Positions 52,177 to 62,808 are shown, numbered from the stretch's first letter. The stretch is DNA of 64,000 nt from Lysinibacillus odysseyi (GCA_014595895.1 JABUKB010000001.1:496001-560000); one strand, 5' to 3'. Translations and numbers: made by a program. Notes: generated by a model from the sequence alone, not told the origin.

Positions 52177-52425
52177 ATAAAGTGAAACTTCAATCAGCGG
52201 GGGTCCTTATCTCCACTGATGAATAAGGAACGCAAGCTGAGTTCGCCACGTCCTGTGGCAACGCTTGTGTAACCAACATCGTGTTGGTCCCAACCAATCG
52301 GACTTTTACGGGTAGTTGATCTCCCACCTATCCTTTTCGACCTTCCTAAACCTTGAGGTGGGGGTCTTACCTCTGACGTTACGCTTTCGAGGTAGATAAA
52401 TTACTACCCGTTAATGCGGGATAAA
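52177..52425 (+). ncRNA. Structured mobile RNA element, HEARO/IscB omega-RNA-like, solo copy 2
   Basis: About 90% identical to 29991-30240, with one 1-nt gap in the first hairpin. Here the flank reads ATAAAG on both sides (52177-52182 and 52421-52426), a clear direct repeat. The first hairpin is degenerate compared with copy 1, but the GTCC/GGAC pair (52287-52290 with 52300-52303) replaces GCCC/GGGC of copy 1, and ACGCAAGC keeps pairing with GCTTGTGT by G-U. Removing the element rejoins hepS to the menG ribosome site AAAGAAAGG. No protein is encoded. Family assignment is inference. Confidence 0.65.
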
Positions 52426-52441
52426 GAAAGGTTTTGAAAAA

Positions 52442-53146
52442 ATGGCAAAATCGAAAGAACAACATGTGCATGAAGTATTTGAGCAAATTTCAGGCAGCTA
52501 TGACAAAATGAATTCGGTTATTAGTTTTCAAATGCATAAGGTATGGCGCGATGACGTAATGAAGCGCATGAACGTCAAGAAAGGTTCTGCCTGCCTGGAT
52601 GTATGTTGCGGAACGGCTGATTGGACGATTGCGTTAGCAAAAGCTACAGGTGGAGACGGGATTGTCAAAGGACTGGATTTTAGTGAAAATATGCTCAGTG
52701 TAGGAAAGAAAAAAGTATTGCCGTATGATTTCGTAGAGCTCATTCATGGCAATGCAATGGAGCTGCCTTTTGAGGATAATACCTTTGACTATGTGACAAT
52801 TGGTTTTGGTTTGCGTAATGTGCCAGATTATATGCAAGTATTAAGCGAAATGAATCGTGTGTTAAAGCCTGGTGGTATGGCTGTATGCTTGGAAACCTCT
52901 CAATCGGAAATTCCGGGTTACCGACAAGCTTTCCGCCTTTACTTTAAATATATTATGCCGGTCTTCGGAAAGGTTTTTGCGAAAAGCTACAAAGAATACT
53001 CTTGGCTACAGGAATCTTCCGATCATTTTCCAGGAATGAAGCAGTTAGCCAGTATGTTTGAAGAAGTCGGTTTTGAGCGTGTTACATATAAAGGCTATAG
53101 TGGTGGAGCAACAGCGATGCATATGGGCTTTAAAAAAGAAATTTAG
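52442..53146 (+). CDS. menG: Demethylmenaquinone methyltransferase
   Basis: A 234-residue class I SAM methyltransferase (UbiE/MenG). Signatures: [17 protein letters not shown] (about 20-36), SAM loop [15 protein letters not shown] (about 47-61), GLDFSENML, and [13 protein letters not shown]. It methylates demethylmenaquinone in the last menaquinone step, in keeping with hepS and hepT on either side. The GAAAGG ribosome site lies just outside the repeat. Confidence 0.96.
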   Translation: MAKSKEQHVHEVFEQISGSYDKMNSVISFQMHKVWRDDVMKRMNVKKGSACLDVCCGTADWTIALAKATGGDGIVKGLDFSENMLSVGKKKVLPYDFVELIHGNAMELPFEDNTFDYVTIGFGLRNVPDYMQVLSEMNRVLKPGGMAVCLETSQSEIPGYRQAFRLYFKYIMPVFGKVFAKSYKEYSWLQESSDHFPGMKQLASMFEEVGFERVTYKGYSGGATAMHMGFKKEI

Positions 53147-53165
53147 TGGGAGAAGGTTTGTTCAA

Positions 53166-54140
53166 GTGGAAAAGATGAAGCTAAAATTACTGTATGCGGA
53201 CTTAAAGTCTGATATAGATATCATCGAAAAAGAATTAGAAACAACGCTGAACTCGTCTTCACACTTGCTCAATGATGCGTCTGTCCACCTTTTACAGGCA
53301 GGTGGAAAGCGTATTCGACCTGTCTTTGTATTACTGAGCGCAAAGTTTGGTGACTATGATATTGAACGTGTTAAGCATATAGCGGTACCGCTTGAACTCA
53401 TTCATATGGCATCACTTGTGCACGATGATATCATTGATGATTCAGATATGCGAAGAGGAGAAGTAACGGTTAAAGCCCAATGGAATAACCGTGTAGCCAT
53501 GTTTACGGGTGATTTTATTTTTGCGCGTGCACTTGAATATGCGACAGTGCTAGAAAATCCGCGTATCCATCAGATTTTATCTCGAACGATGGTTGAAATC
53601 GTCAATGGTGAAGTGATTCAAATGGAAGATAAATTCAGGCTAGACCAAAATATTAAAGATTACTTCCGTCGAATTAAGCGAAAAACGGCGCTGCTGATTG
53701 AATCCAGCTGTGAATTAGGAGCGCTTGTGGCTGGTGCTGCGGAAGAGGATGTACGTCGCTTAAAGCGTTACGGCTATTTTGTCGGCATGAGCTTTCAAAT
53801 TGTAGATGATATTTTAGATTTCACAGCAACAGACAAAGAACTAGGCAAGCCAGCGGGCAGCGATCTTATGCAGGGGAATATTACATTGCCTGCTTTATTG
53901 CTGAAGGATGATCCGAATATGCGCCCTTATATCGACCAAGCCATTGCAGGGAAACTAACGGAAGCTGAGCGCAGTGAAATGTTAAAGTATATTCGGCAAT
54001 CAGAAGCGATTAAAAAGTCGGCTGAACTTAGCGAGAAATATTTAAAGAAAGCATTAAAAGAAGTAGATGCACTGCCTAAGCACCCAATGAAGAAAAAGCT
54101 ACGAGATATTGCCTTATTTATCGGTAAACGCAATTATTAG
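53166..54140 (+). CDS. hepT: Heptaprenyl diphosphate synthase component II
   Basis: A 324-residue trans-prenyltransferase. LLQAGGKRIRPVFVLLSAKFG (isopentenyl-PP site), first aspartate-rich DDIIDD (about 84-89) and second DDILDF (about 211-216) are complete. It elongates farnesyl-PP to C35 with HepS. GTG 53166 is preferred, with GGAGAAGG 9 nt before; ATG 53175 is an alternative. Starts 19 bp after menG. Confidence 0.95.
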   Translation: MEKMKLKLLYADLKSDIDIIEKELETTLNSSSHLLNDASVHLLQAGGKRIRPVFVLLSAKFGDYDIERVKHIAVPLELIHMASLVHDDIIDDSDMRRGEVTVKAQWNNRVAMFTGDFIFARALEYATVLENPRIHQILSRTMVEIVNGEVIQMEDKFRLDQNIKDYFRRIKRKTALLIESSCELGALVAGAAEEDVRRLKRYGYFVGMSFQIVDDILDFTATDKELGKPAGSDLMQGNITLPALLLKDDPNMRPYIDQAIAGKLTEAERSEMLKYIRQSEAIKKSAELSEKYLKKALKEVDALPKHPMKKKLRDIALFIGKRNY

Positions 54141-54227
54141 CTAGCGCTTGCGTGCAGCATCTTTCTTTGGTAATATTTATCGGTAGGTGAAAATTACCTT
54201 TATTTCAATTTAGGGAGTGTTTAAAAA

Positions 54228-54644
54228 ATGGCAATCGAAAAAACTTTTTTAATGGTTAAACCTGATGGCGTAGAACGTCAAGTAATCGGTGATATCGTAG
54301 ACCGTTTTGAACGTCGCGGTTTCGTAATGCGCGGCGCTAAATTAATCAATGTTTCTCGCGAATTAGCAGAAAAACATTATGCAGAGCACGCTGAGCGTCC
54401 ATTCTTCGGTGAGTTAGTGGACTTCGTAACTTCAGGTCCAGTATTCGCTATGGTTTGGGAAGGCGAGTCTGTAATTTCTTTAGCTCGTATCATGATCGGT
54501 GCTACAAAACCATCTGAATCTCAACCTGGAACAATCCGTGGTGACTATGCAGTAACTGTATCTCACAACGTAATCCACGGTTCTGATTCACTGGCTTCTG
54601 CAGAGCGCGAAATCGGCTTATGGTTCGGTGAAGAATTAGTTTAA
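54228..54644 (+). CDS. ndk: Nucleoside diphosphate kinase
   Basis: A 138-residue NDK that equalises NTP pools. KPDGVERQ near the start, RGDYAV and the phosphohistidine in NVIHGSDS (about H117) are intact. It ends about 10 residues before the longer B. subtilis enzyme, within the family range. Codon choice is strongly biased, like hbs, suggesting high expression. Confidence 0.97.
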   Translation: MAIEKTFLMVKPDGVERQVIGDIVDRFERRGFVMRGAKLINVSRELAEKHYAEHAERPFFGELVDFVTSGPVFAMVWEGESVISLARIMIGATKPSESQPGTIRGDYAVTVSHNVIHGSDSLASAEREIGLWFGEELV

Positions 54645-54661
54645 TTTTTTAAACACTTAAG

Positions 54662-54693
54662 TAGCTGTCACAATGTGTGGCAGCTATTTTTTT
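54662..54693 (+). terminator. Terminator after ndk
   Basis: TAGCTGTCACA (54662-54672) pairs with TGTGGCAGCTA (54676-54686, one G-T pair) and is followed by seven T. Confidence 0.9.
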
Positions 54694-55047
54694 ATATTTG
54701 ATTTGAATTACTGATTCTATTCGAAAAAGGTAACGAGACCTAGTTTGCGTTCTATAATAGCAAAAAGAATTTTTTACACGCGAAGATGTAGAGTTGGTTC
54801 ATTCTTATTTAATGAACAAGACACTGAAAAAATATTGTACAAGTATGTATTTAAATGGTATTTTAGGTAATTGAAAGGTAAATTAAATTAAAAGGCAAGT
54901 TAATCCAATGAAGCAGCTTTCTAGGTTCTGCATTATTCGAACATGACAAAGCCGCCAATTTTTCCAACTCACCGATGAAAGACAGCAAATGTGAAACTAT
55001 TTCCATAGCCATATCGTAAAGTAACTATACAAAGGGAGGCGGAAAAG
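54694..55047. other. Gene-free AT-rich interval
   Basis: About 350 bp without a frame, strong hairpin or clear promoter that I can support. A small TTCATT/AATGAA inverted repeat lies near 54800-54820. The AAAGGGAGG ribosome site of the next gene closes it. Confidence 0.5.
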
Positions 55048-55254
55048 ATGTGGATTTTTTTGACGATTATTGTGGTAATAGGAATACTGACAGACACATA
55101 TATAAAAAAGCAGAAGCTAGATTTAAAGCGTATTGAAAAAGAATTGGAACTAGAAAAACTGCGCATAGAAGCATTTGATAAAGAAACAGATAAGCTGCGC
55201 CTGGAGCTAGAGCAAACAAAACAGCTAAGGCTGTCGGAAAGAGAGGGGATTTAA
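55048..55254 (+). CDS. Small membrane-anchored coiled-coil protein, paralogue 1
   Basis: A 68-residue protein: membrane segment (about 2-16) then a continuous charged helix with heptad-like L/I spacing (about 20-66). The segment AFDKETDKLRLELEQTKQLRL is closely repeated in the next gene (DKETEKMRIELEYMKQQRL), so they are tandem duplicates. AAAGGGAGG precedes ATG 55048. Overall shape resembles PspB-like or anti-sigma-type mini-proteins, but no family is recognised. Confidence 0.7.
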   Translation: MWIFLTIIVVIGILTDTYIKKQKLDLKRIEKELELEKLRIEAFDKETDKLRLELEQTKQLRLSEREGI

Positions 55255-55255
55255 C

Positions 55256-55504
55256 ATGTGGGTTTTAATACCGATATTGGCAATTCTAATAGGAGGAGCT
55301 ATTCCCATTACAGCCATAGTAACTATTCATAAGCGCGCACAAACGAAATTGCAAATTGAACTTGCTGATAGAGAATTGCAACTAGAGCAATTAAAGCTGC
55401 AAAACTTCGATAAAGAAACAGAAAAGATGCGCATAGAACTTGAATATATGAAACAGCAAAGACTGGAACTGCCCAACACACTCACAAATCAGTTGGATTC
55501 CTAG
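55256..55504 (+). CDS. Small membrane-anchored coiled-coil protein, paralogue 2
   Basis: An 82-residue tandem paralogue of the preceding gene: membrane segment (about 3-25, with a small-residue GGAIP), charged helix (about 28-70) and a short polar tail. It starts 1 bp after the stop of paralogue 1, with GAGAGGGGAT as ribosome site inside that gene, so the pair is translated together and may form a hetero-oligomer. Confidence 0.7.
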   Translation: MWVLIPILAILIGGAIPITAIVTIHKRAQTKLQIELADRELQLEQLKLQNFDKETEKMRIELEYMKQQRLELPNTLTNQLDS

Positions 55505-55561
55505 AAATTGCATTAATTTCTATTTCTGTCATCCATTTTTTCCGCTATAATAATAATATGA

Positions 55562-56356
<795 letters not shown>

Positions 56357-56402
56357 TAGTTGAAAATCATGTATAGCAGTGTGCTTAAAAGTGGAACAGA
56401 TT

Positions 56403-56440
56403 ACGCTTTTCGTCATGATACGAAAGGCGTTGTTTTTTTC
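56403..56440 (+). terminator. Terminator after cheR
   Basis: ACGCTTTTCGT (56403-56413) pairs with ACGAAAGGCGT (56420-56430, one G-T), then TGTTTTTTT. Confidence 0.88.
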
Positions 56441-56591
56441 AGAAGGCACTGCACCGGATAACGTATCGCGAGAACGTTCAGAATATTCGTAAATAACAAC
56501 AAGTATTTCGGTATTCGTACTGTATTTTGCGAGAAGTTATGTTATAGTGGAAAAATACATACTTTAGTGAGTTGAAGGGAGAAAGTGTTTT

Positions 56592-57773
56592 ATGCGTTAC
56601 TTAACAGCAGGAGAGTCACATGGACCACAATTAACAACAATTATCGAGGGATTACCTTCTCTTTTACCTATTACAGCAGAGAAAATTAATAAAGATTTAA
56701 AGCGTCGTCAAGGTGGTCACGGCCGAGGTCGTCGCATGCAAATCGAGACAGATACAGTGGAAATTTTAGCTGGTATACGACACGGCAAAACATTAGGGTC
56801 ACCGGTAGCGCTTGTTGTCACAAATGATGACTGGAAGCACTGGACAAAAATTATGGGAGCTGAGGAGCTGCCAGAAGATGTAGATCCGAATGACATCAAG
56901 CGTCAAATTTCTCGTCCGCGTCCTGGGCATGCGGATTTAGTAGGTGGAATGAAATATGGTCACCGCGATTTACGGAATGTGCTAGAGCGCTCAAGCGCAC
57001 GTGAAACAACAGTCCGCGTTGCAGCCGGTTCGGTAGCAAAAGCATTATTAGAAGAATTAGATGTAGAAGTAGTTGCTTATGTAACAGAAATCGCAGGTAT
57101 TAAAGCAGATACAACGAAAATTGCAGGCAAGTCTATCGCAGAAATTCGTGCCATTGTTGAAGAGGATCCTTGCTACTCAGTAGACTCAGAAGCTTCAGCA
57201 AAAATGGTTGAAGCGATTGATGCGGCGAAAAAAGCAGGAGATTCTATCGGTGGAGTTGTAGAAGTGATGGTAGCTGGCTTACCAGCAGGTATCGGTTCAT
57301 ATGTACATTACGATCGTAAATTAGACGGCAAACTTGCTCAAGCCATGCTGTCAATTAATGCTTTCAAAGGCGTAGAATTTGGGATTGGCTTTGAAGCGGC
57401 ACGTCTGCCAGGTTCTCAAGTGCATGATGAGATCATTTGGGACGAAGAGAAAGGCTACACGCGCAAAACAAACAATTTAGGTGGTTTAGAAGGCGGTATG
57501 ACAACAGGTATGCCGATTGTTGTCCGCGGTGTGATGAAACCTATTCCGACATTATATAAACCGCTGAATAGTGTGGATATCGAAACAAAAGAAGTATTCA
57601 AGGCCAGTGTAGAGCGCAGTGATAGCTGTGCAGTACCGGCAGCATCAGTGGTAGCAGAGCATGTTATTGCCTGGGAAGTAGCGAACGCTGTCATGGAGCA
57701 GTTCCATAGCGATCAATTACCGCAATTAAAGGCACAGTTAGACGAAATGCGCCGTTATACAAAGGAGTTTTAA
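56592..57773 (+). CDS. aroC: Chorismate synthase
   Basis: A 393-residue FMN-dependent lyase making chorismate from EPSP (B. subtilis name aroF). GESHGPQLT (7-15), [44 protein letters not shown] and the C-terminal [13 protein letters not shown] are signatures. First gene of the aroC-aroB-aroH-hisC-tyrA-aroA unit. GAAGGGAG precedes the ATG. Confidence 0.97.
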   Translation: MRYLTAGESHGPQLTTIIEGLPSLLPITAEKINKDLKRRQGGHGRGRRMQIETDTVEILAGIRHGKTLGSPVALVVTNDDWKHWTKIMGAEELPEDVDPNDIKRQISRPRPGHADLVGGMKYGHRDLRNVLERSSARETTVRVAAGSVAKALLEELDVEVVAYVTEIAGIKADTTKIAGKSIAEIRAIVEEDPCYSVDSEASAKMVEAIDAAKKAGDSIGGVVEVMVAGLPAGIGSYVHYDRKLDGKLAQAMLSINAFKGVEFGIGFEAARLPGSQVHDEIIWDEEKGYTRKTNNLGGLEGGMTTGMPIVVRGVMKPIPTLYKPLNSVDIETKEVFKASVERSDSCAVPAASVVAEHVIAWEVANAVMEQFHSDQLPQLKAQLDEMRRYTKEF

Positions 57774-57774
57774 T

Positions 57775-58857
57775 ATGAAAATTCCTGTTCGTGCAGCATC
57801 TCACCAGTACGAGGTAACAATTGGACATGGAATTTTAAAAGAGGCATTTATAGCACATGAAGAATTATTTGCGAAAGCAGATAAAATCATCGTGCTGACA
57901 GATGCGAATGTATGGGAAGCGCAGGAGGATTATTTCCGCGCTGCCCTCCCGCATTTCCATGTGCTTGTCATGCCCGCAGGTGAAGCTTGCAAGTCATTTG
58001 ATAATTTCAATGCAGTACATACATTTTTATTGGAGCAAAAATGCACGCGTAAATCATTGGTTATCGCGTTCGGCGGCGGTGCAGTAGGGGATTTGGCCGG
58101 TTTTGTAGCGGCAACTTACATGCGGGGAATTCCATTTATTCAAGTACCGACAACCATTTTGGCTCATGATTCGGCAGTAGGCGGCAAGACGGCGATTAAT
58201 CATGCACTTGGTAAAAATATGATTGGTGCTTTTTATCAGCCAGAAGCAGTGCTATATGATACACAATTTTTAACAACCTTATCGACAAAAGAAATACGCT
58301 CAGGCATGACAGAAGTAATCAAGCATGCGATGATTTCAGATGCAGCTTGGCTAGCGGAGCTGATGACTAAGGATGTCACGAACCTGTCAGCTGATCTATT
58401 AGCAGATTATTTAGCAAAAGGTGTCACGGTGAAGGCGAGAATTGTCGAAGAAGATGAAACAGAACAATCCGTACGCAAATATTTAAATTTAGGGCATACG
58501 TATGGTCATGCGATGGAAGCAGCGGCTGGCTATGGTGGTCTAGCCCACGGGGAAGCAGTAATGATCGGTTTAGTATACTGTTTGCTGCTAAGCGAGCGTC
58601 ACGGAAATATCACGCGTGAGTTTACCGAGCAATTTACTCGTTTTGCACTCGATAACGGATATCCATTTGAAGCTGTAGCGGACTATTCGTTTGAGCAGCT
58701 GACGGAATATTTGATGAAAGATAAAAAAGCAGACTACGGTGAGCTACAATTTGTATTGTTAGAAGAAGTAGGAAAACCATATGTGAAAAAAATTACGTTA
58801 GAGCAGTGTGCGGAGATTGATGCAGAGTTGCGCACATTACTGGAGGTGCTAGGATGA
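57775..58857 (+). CDS. aroB: 3-dehydroquinate synthase
   Basis: A 360-residue enzyme cyclising DAHP, second shikimate step. NAD and metal motifs FGGGAVGDLAGF (about 99-110), PTTILAHDSAVGGKTAIN and the zinc histidines in LNLGHTYGHAMEA are present. It starts 1 bp after the aroC stop and overlaps aroH by 4 bp (ATGA). Confidence 0.97.
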   Translation: MKIPVRAASHQYEVTIGHGILKEAFIAHEELFAKADKIIVLTDANVWEAQEDYFRAALPHFHVLVMPAGEACKSFDNFNAVHTFLLEQKCTRKSLVIAFGGGAVGDLAGFVAATYMRGIPFIQVPTTILAHDSAVGGKTAINHALGKNMIGAFYQPEAVLYDTQFLTTLSTKEIRSGMTEVIKHAMISDAAWLAELMTKDVTNLSADLLADYLAKGVTVKARIVEEDETEQSVRKYLNLGHTYGHAMEAAAGYGGLAHGEAVMIGLVYCLLLSERHGNITREFTEQFTRFALDNGYPFEAVADYSFEQLTEYLMKDKKADYGELQFVLLEEVGKPYVKKITLEQCAEIDAELRTLLEVLG

Positions 58858-59219
58858 TTCGTGGGGTACGAGGGGCAACAACAATTGAAAAAGATGAAGC
58901 CTCACTGATTTGGCAGCAAACAGCCGATCTTTGTTTACAAATGGCGAAGGAAAATGGGATTGCGCCAGAAGATATTGCTTCGATTACGATTTCAACGACA
59001 CCGGATATTAAAGCGGCGTTCCCGGCGCGTTCTGTACGTCAAATGGAAGGCTGGCAATTAGTGCCGATTATGTGCATGCATGAGATGGATGTTCCGGGAG
59101 CATTGCCGCTTTGCATCCGTGTACTAATGCATGTCAATACGGAGCTTGCACAAGCAAATATTCAGCATGTTTATTTAAATGAGGCCGTACAACTTCGACC
59201 TGATTTAGTTCGTAAATAA
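58854..59219 (+). CDS. aroH: Chorismate mutase (AroH type)
   Basis: A 121-residue monofunctional mutase of the trimeric AroH fold. RGVRGATTIEKDEA (R7 equivalent), SITISTTPDIKAAFPARSVRQM and MHEMDVPGALPLCIRVLMH hold the active-site arginines and E in the order of B. subtilis AroH. It converts chorismate to prephenate. The trpEDCFBA block that follows aroH in B. subtilis is missing: hisC comes next. Confidence 0.96.
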   Translation: MIRGVRGATTIEKDEASLIWQQTADLCLQMAKENGIAPEDIASITISTTPDIKAAFPARSVRQMEGWQLVPIMCMHEMDVPGALPLCIRVLMHVNTELAQANIQHVYLNEAVQLRPDLVRK

Positions 59220-59233
59220 GGAGATGTTTGATA

Positions 59234-60334
59234 ATGAAATGGAAACAACAAATTCATGGCATGAAAGCATACCAACCAGGGAAACCGATAGAAGAAGTAA
59301 AAAAGATGTATGGATTAGAAGAGGTAGTGAAACTAGCTTCTAATGAAAATCCATTTGGCTGTTCACCAAAAGTAACGGCTTTTTTGCAAAATGATACGAC
59401 AAATCATGCCATTTATCCAGATGGCTATGCACAGGAATTACGTACAGCTGTTGCAAAACACTTTGATGTAAAAGAAACAGAATTAATCTTTGGAAATGGT
59501 TCAGATGATTTAATTGCTATCATTACACGTGCTTTATTGTATCCAGGCGTAAATACCGTTATGGCAGATCCGTCATTTTCACAATACTGGCACAACGCAG
59601 AGATCGAAGGAGCAGAGGTACGCAAAATACCAACGAAAGACGGTTACCATGATTTAGAGGCGATGCTAGCAGCGATTGATAACAAAACATCTGTTGTTTG
59701 GGTATGTAATCCAAATAATCCAACAGGTACGGCGGTAGAGGATGAAGCGCTTGCTGATTTTATTAAACAAGTACCGTCTGATGTATTGATCGTTTTAGAC
59801 GAAGCGTATATCGAATATATGAACGACGTGACCCCTACCTCTTCATTTAAATATTTCCGTGACTATGATAATGTGATTTTACTGCGCACTTTCTCGAAAG
59901 CTTATGGGTTAGCATCATTCCGCGTTGGTTACGGAATTGCAAACGAAGCTACTATTGCCAAGCTAGATCCGGTTCGTGCGCCGTTCAATAATACGGTGCT
60001 AAGTCAAAAAGTAGCGGTGATTGGTTTAGAAGACCAAGCATTTATTAACGAGTGCCGCCTAGCAAACGAAAAAGGAAAAGCGCAATTTGTGGACTGGTGT
60101 ACAAAGCATGGCTTAACGTACTACCCTTCACAAACAAACTTTATTTTCTTTGAAGTGAAAGCAGACAGCCAATTTGTGTTTGAAGAGATGATGAAGCGCG
60201 GGTTTATTATCCGGAGCGGTGCAGCTTTAGGGACGCCAGGATTTATTCGTGTGACAATCGGGACAGAAGAACAAAATGCTAAATTCTTAGAGTTGTTAGA
60301 AGAATTATTAGTAGAACAAGGAGTTCTTGGATGA
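59234..60334 (+). CDS. hisC: Histidinol-phosphate / aromatic aminotransferase HisC
   Basis: A 366-residue fold-type I aminotransferase. SNENPFG substrate loop, CNPNNPTGT, LDEAYIEY and the PLP lysine in RTFSKAYGLASFRVGYG (about K220) are visible. In Bacillus this enzyme serves both histidine synthesis and transamination of phenylpyruvate/hydroxyphenylpyruvate, in line with its place beside tyrA. ATG 59234 is preferred to TTG 59228 by spacing to AAGGAGA. It overlaps tyrA. Confidence 0.95.
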   Translation: MKWKQQIHGMKAYQPGKPIEEVKKMYGLEEVVKLASNENPFGCSPKVTAFLQNDTTNHAIYPDGYAQELRTAVAKHFDVKETELIFGNGSDDLIAIITRALLYPGVNTVMADPSFSQYWHNAEIEGAEVRKIPTKDGYHDLEAMLAAIDNKTSVVWVCNPNNPTGTAVEDEALADFIKQVPSDVLIVLDEAYIEYMNDVTPTSSFKYFRDYDNVILLRTFSKAYGLASFRVGYGIANEATIAKLDPVRAPFNNTVLSQKVAVIGLEDQAFINECRLANEKGKAQFVDWCTKHGLTYYPSQTNFIFFEVKADSQFVFEEMMKRGFIIRSGAALGTPGFIRVTIGTEEQNAKFLELLEELLVEQGVLG

Positions 60335-61428
60335 CACAAAAGGTTCTTGTCATAGGGCTGGGACTGATTGGGGGTTCCGTTGCCCTTGCCCTACAAAAAG
60401 CACCGCAAACAAAAATCTATGGGTATGATGCCTTACCCCAAACACGAGAATTGGCACGTACACTGCATGTTGCTCATGAAGTGGTAGAAAACCCGCAGGA
60501 TGTAGCAGCAGACATGGACTTTATCATTTTTGGTACACCAGTCAATGCCACAATTGAGTGGATGGATCAATTAAAAGATTGGTCATTAAAGGATTCTGTT
60601 ATCGTTTCGGATACTGGCAGTACAAAGGCGCTTATTATGAAAAAAGCACTGGAGTTAAAAGAGCGGGGCATTACATTTATCGGTGGTCACCCAATGGCAG
60701 GCTCCCATAAAAGTGGCGTGACAGCTGCTAAACCGTACTTATTTGAAAATGCTTATTACATGCTGACGCCATTTGAGGACGAAGCAGCTGAAAATATAGA
60801 AAGATTAGAGTCACTGCTAAAGTATACAATCGGCAAGCTCGTGCAGGTAGATGCAGCCGAGCATGACCATATGACAGCGGTAGTATCCCATTTTCCGCAT
60901 ATTGTCGCAGCATCGCTTGTCCATCATTTGCAGCTGGAAAATGCGCAGCTTCCGATGACGCGTTCATTAGCAGCGGGTGGTTTCCGGGATATTACGCGCA
61001 TTGCTTCCTCTAATCCTGTTTTGTGGCGTGACATTACAATACAAAATCGCAAGGAGTTGCTCGATCAACTTGAACAATGGATGGCAGAAATGCAGCGCGT
61101 CAAATCAGTGCTAGAAACAGGTAGTGATGCGATGGTCGAGCAGTATTTCGCAGTGGCAAAAGAGGTGCGGGACGCGCTACCAACATCATCAGGTGCGCTA
61201 TTCGTCCCGTATGACTTATATGTGGATATTCCCGATTATCCAGGGGTTATCTCGGAAATTACGGGCTATTTAGCAGAGGATCAAATTAGTATTACGAATA
61301 TCCGTATTGTGGAAACAAGAGAAGATGTATTTGGTATTTTGGTTATTAGCTTTAGCTCAGCCGATGACCGCGAACGTGCAGTCAAATGTATCGCTAGAAG
61401 GACAAATTTTGAAACATATATTTCTTAG
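60331..61428 (+). CDS. tyrA: Prephenate dehydrogenase
   Basis: A 365-residue NAD-dependent enzyme forming 4-hydroxyphenylpyruvate. [13 protein letters not shown] (8-20) binds [16 protein letters not shown] (about 116-128) is the active-site loop with catalytic histidine, and a C-terminal ACT domain (about 292-365) provides tyrosine feedback. Starts on the hisC stop (ATGA). A hairpin at 61430 separates it from aroA. Confidence 0.95.
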   Translation: MTQKVLVIGLGLIGGSVALALQKAPQTKIYGYDALPQTRELARTLHVAHEVVENPQDVAADMDFIIFGTPVNATIEWMDQLKDWSLKDSVIVSDTGSTKALIMKKALELKERGITFIGGHPMAGSHKSGVTAAKPYLFENAYYMLTPFEDEAAENIERLESLLKYTIGKLVQVDAAEHDHMTAVVSHFPHIVAASLVHHLQLENAQLPMTRSLAAGGFRDITRIASSNPVLWRDITIQNRKELLDQLEQWMAEMQRVKSVLETGSDAMVEQYFAVAKEVRDALPTSSGALFVPYDLYVDIPDYPGVISEITGYLAEDQISITNIRIVETREDVFGILVISFSSADDRERAVKCIARRTNFETYIS

Positions 61429-61429
61429 T

Positions 61430-61459
61430 GGCAAAAAGCATTCGCTTTTTGCCCTTTTA
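61430..61459 (+). terminator. Hairpin between tyrA and aroA
   Basis: GGCAAAAAGC (61430-61439) pairs with GCTTTTTGCC (61444-61453), loop 4 nt, then CTTTTAT. It lies inside the operon and would lower aroA expression from the upstream promoter. Confidence 0.75.
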
Positions 61460-61475
61460 TCTAGGAGGGTCCATC

Positions 61476-62762
61476 ATGAAAACGATGAATTATAACAAAG
61501 CGTCATTAAATGGCACTATTCAAGTACCGGGGGATAAATCGATCTCACACCGTTCAGTCATGTTTGGAGCGATTGCTCAAGGGGTTACAACGGTGGAAGG
61601 TTTTTTACTGGGAGAAGATTGTTTAAGCACGATTGATTGCTTCCGGAAATTGGGTGTGCAAATCGATGTAGACGGTAACAATGTCCGAATTGAAAGTGTC
61701 GGCATCGATGCATGGAGAGAACCAGCAGAGGTGTTATATACAGGGAATTCAGGGACGACTACACGTTTAATGCTTGGTATTTTAGCAGGGACGAATTTAC
61801 ATACCGTGATGACGGGAGATGCATCGATTGGTAAACGCCCTATGCGTCGCGTTGCCGACCCACTACGTCTGATGGGTGCGCAAATTGCAGGTCGCGATCA
61901 AGGTCAATTCACACCGCTTGCCATCCAAGGCACAAAGCTGCAAGCAATTGATTACACGATGCCGGTAGCAAGTGCACAAGTGAAATCAGCTATTCTGTTA
62001 GCAGGCCTGCGCGCAGAAGGCACAACCATCGTACGTGAATCGGAAACATCGCGTGATCATACGGAGCGTATGCTGCGTCAATTCGGAGCACAGGTAGATG
62101 TAACAGAAGGAGTTGTATCCTTTAAGGGTGGGCAAGTGCTGACAGGGACACATGTCAAAGTACCAGGAGATATTTCATCGGCAGCCTTTTTCCTAGTAGC
62201 AGGAGCCATTGCCCCGGATAGCGAAATTGTGATGACAAACGTTGGCGTCAATGAAACACGTGCCGGTATTATTGATGTGTTGCGCGAGATGGAAGCGGAT
62301 ATGGATGTTGTTATTGATGATGAGCAAGCGGCAGAACCAACGGCAACAGTGACAATTCGTACTTCCTCATTAAAAGGTACGACAATTGGCGGAGCAATTA
62401 TCCCTCGTCTCATTGATGAAATTCCTATTCTTGCTTTACTGGCGACACAAGCGAACGGACAAACTATTATTCGCGATGCAGAAGAGTTAAAAGTAAAAGA
62501 GACGAATCGCATTGATGCGGTCGTGGCAGAATTGAAAAAATTAGGAGCGGATATCGAGGCAACGGATGATGGTATGATCATCAATGGTCCTACACAGTTA
62601 CATGGAGGTTCGTTAAAATCATATGGCGATCACCGTATCGGCATGATGGCAGCCATCGCAGCACTTATTACAGACGGAGAAGTAGAACTTGATGATGCGG
62701 AGTGCATTGCCGTTTCATATCCTACCTTCTTTGAACATATAGAAACTTTAGTTAAAAAATAA
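61476..62762 (+). CDS. aroA: 3-phosphoshikimate 1-carboxyvinyltransferase (EPSP synthase)
   Basis: A 428-residue EPSP synthase (B. subtilis name aroE). [18 protein letters not shown] (about 19-36), [17 protein letters not shown] (about 89-105), and RVKETNRI-type signature [12 protein letters not shown] (about 337-348) are present. Motif LxGNSGT with A-free [10 protein letters not shown] suggests the class II, glyphosate-tolerant-like pattern should be checked rather than assumed. TAGGAGGG precedes ATG 61476; an upstream in-frame ATG lies inside the tyrA terminator. Confidence 0.95.
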   Translation: MKTMNYNKASLNGTIQVPGDKSISHRSVMFGAIAQGVTTVEGFLLGEDCLSTIDCFRKLGVQIDVDGNNVRIESVGIDAWREPAEVLYTGNSGTTTRLMLGILAGTNLHTVMTGDASIGKRPMRRVADPLRLMGAQIAGRDQGQFTPLAIQGTKLQAIDYTMPVASAQVKSAILLAGLRAEGTTIVRESETSRDHTERMLRQFGAQVDVTEGVVSFKGGQVLTGTHVKVPGDISSAAFFLVAGAIAPDSEIVMTNVGVNETRAGIIDVLREMEADMDVVIDDEQAAEPTATVTIRTSSLKGTTIGGAIIPRLIDEIPILALLATQANGQTIIRDAEELKVKETNRIDAVVAELKKLGADIEATDDGMIINGPTQLHGGSLKSYGDHRIGMMAAIAALITDGEVELDDAECIAVSYPTFFEHIETLVKK

Positions 62763-62768
62763 AGTACC

Positions 62769-62808
62769 AAAAAAGCTCAAGATGTATGCAGGATCTTGAG
62801 CTTTTTAA
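62769..62808 (+). terminator. Terminator after aroA
   Basis: AAAAAGCTCAAGAT (62770-62783) pairs with ATCTTGAGCTTTTT (62793-62806), loop 9 nt. Confidence 0.92.

Noticed and set aside
52177-52425. Interpretation as the right end of a TnpB (IS200/IS605) element or as a CRISPR/REP array
   Set aside because: There is a single long unit per site rather than short spaced repeats, and in TnpB elements the guide lies at the 3' side with a 5' TAM, which fits the ATAAA flanks less well; not fully excluded.
56555-56591. TRAP-binding site before aroC (TAG, GAG, AAG, GAG triplets)
   Set aside because: Only about four loosely spaced triplets, overlapping the ribosome site; known TRAP sites need around 9-11.
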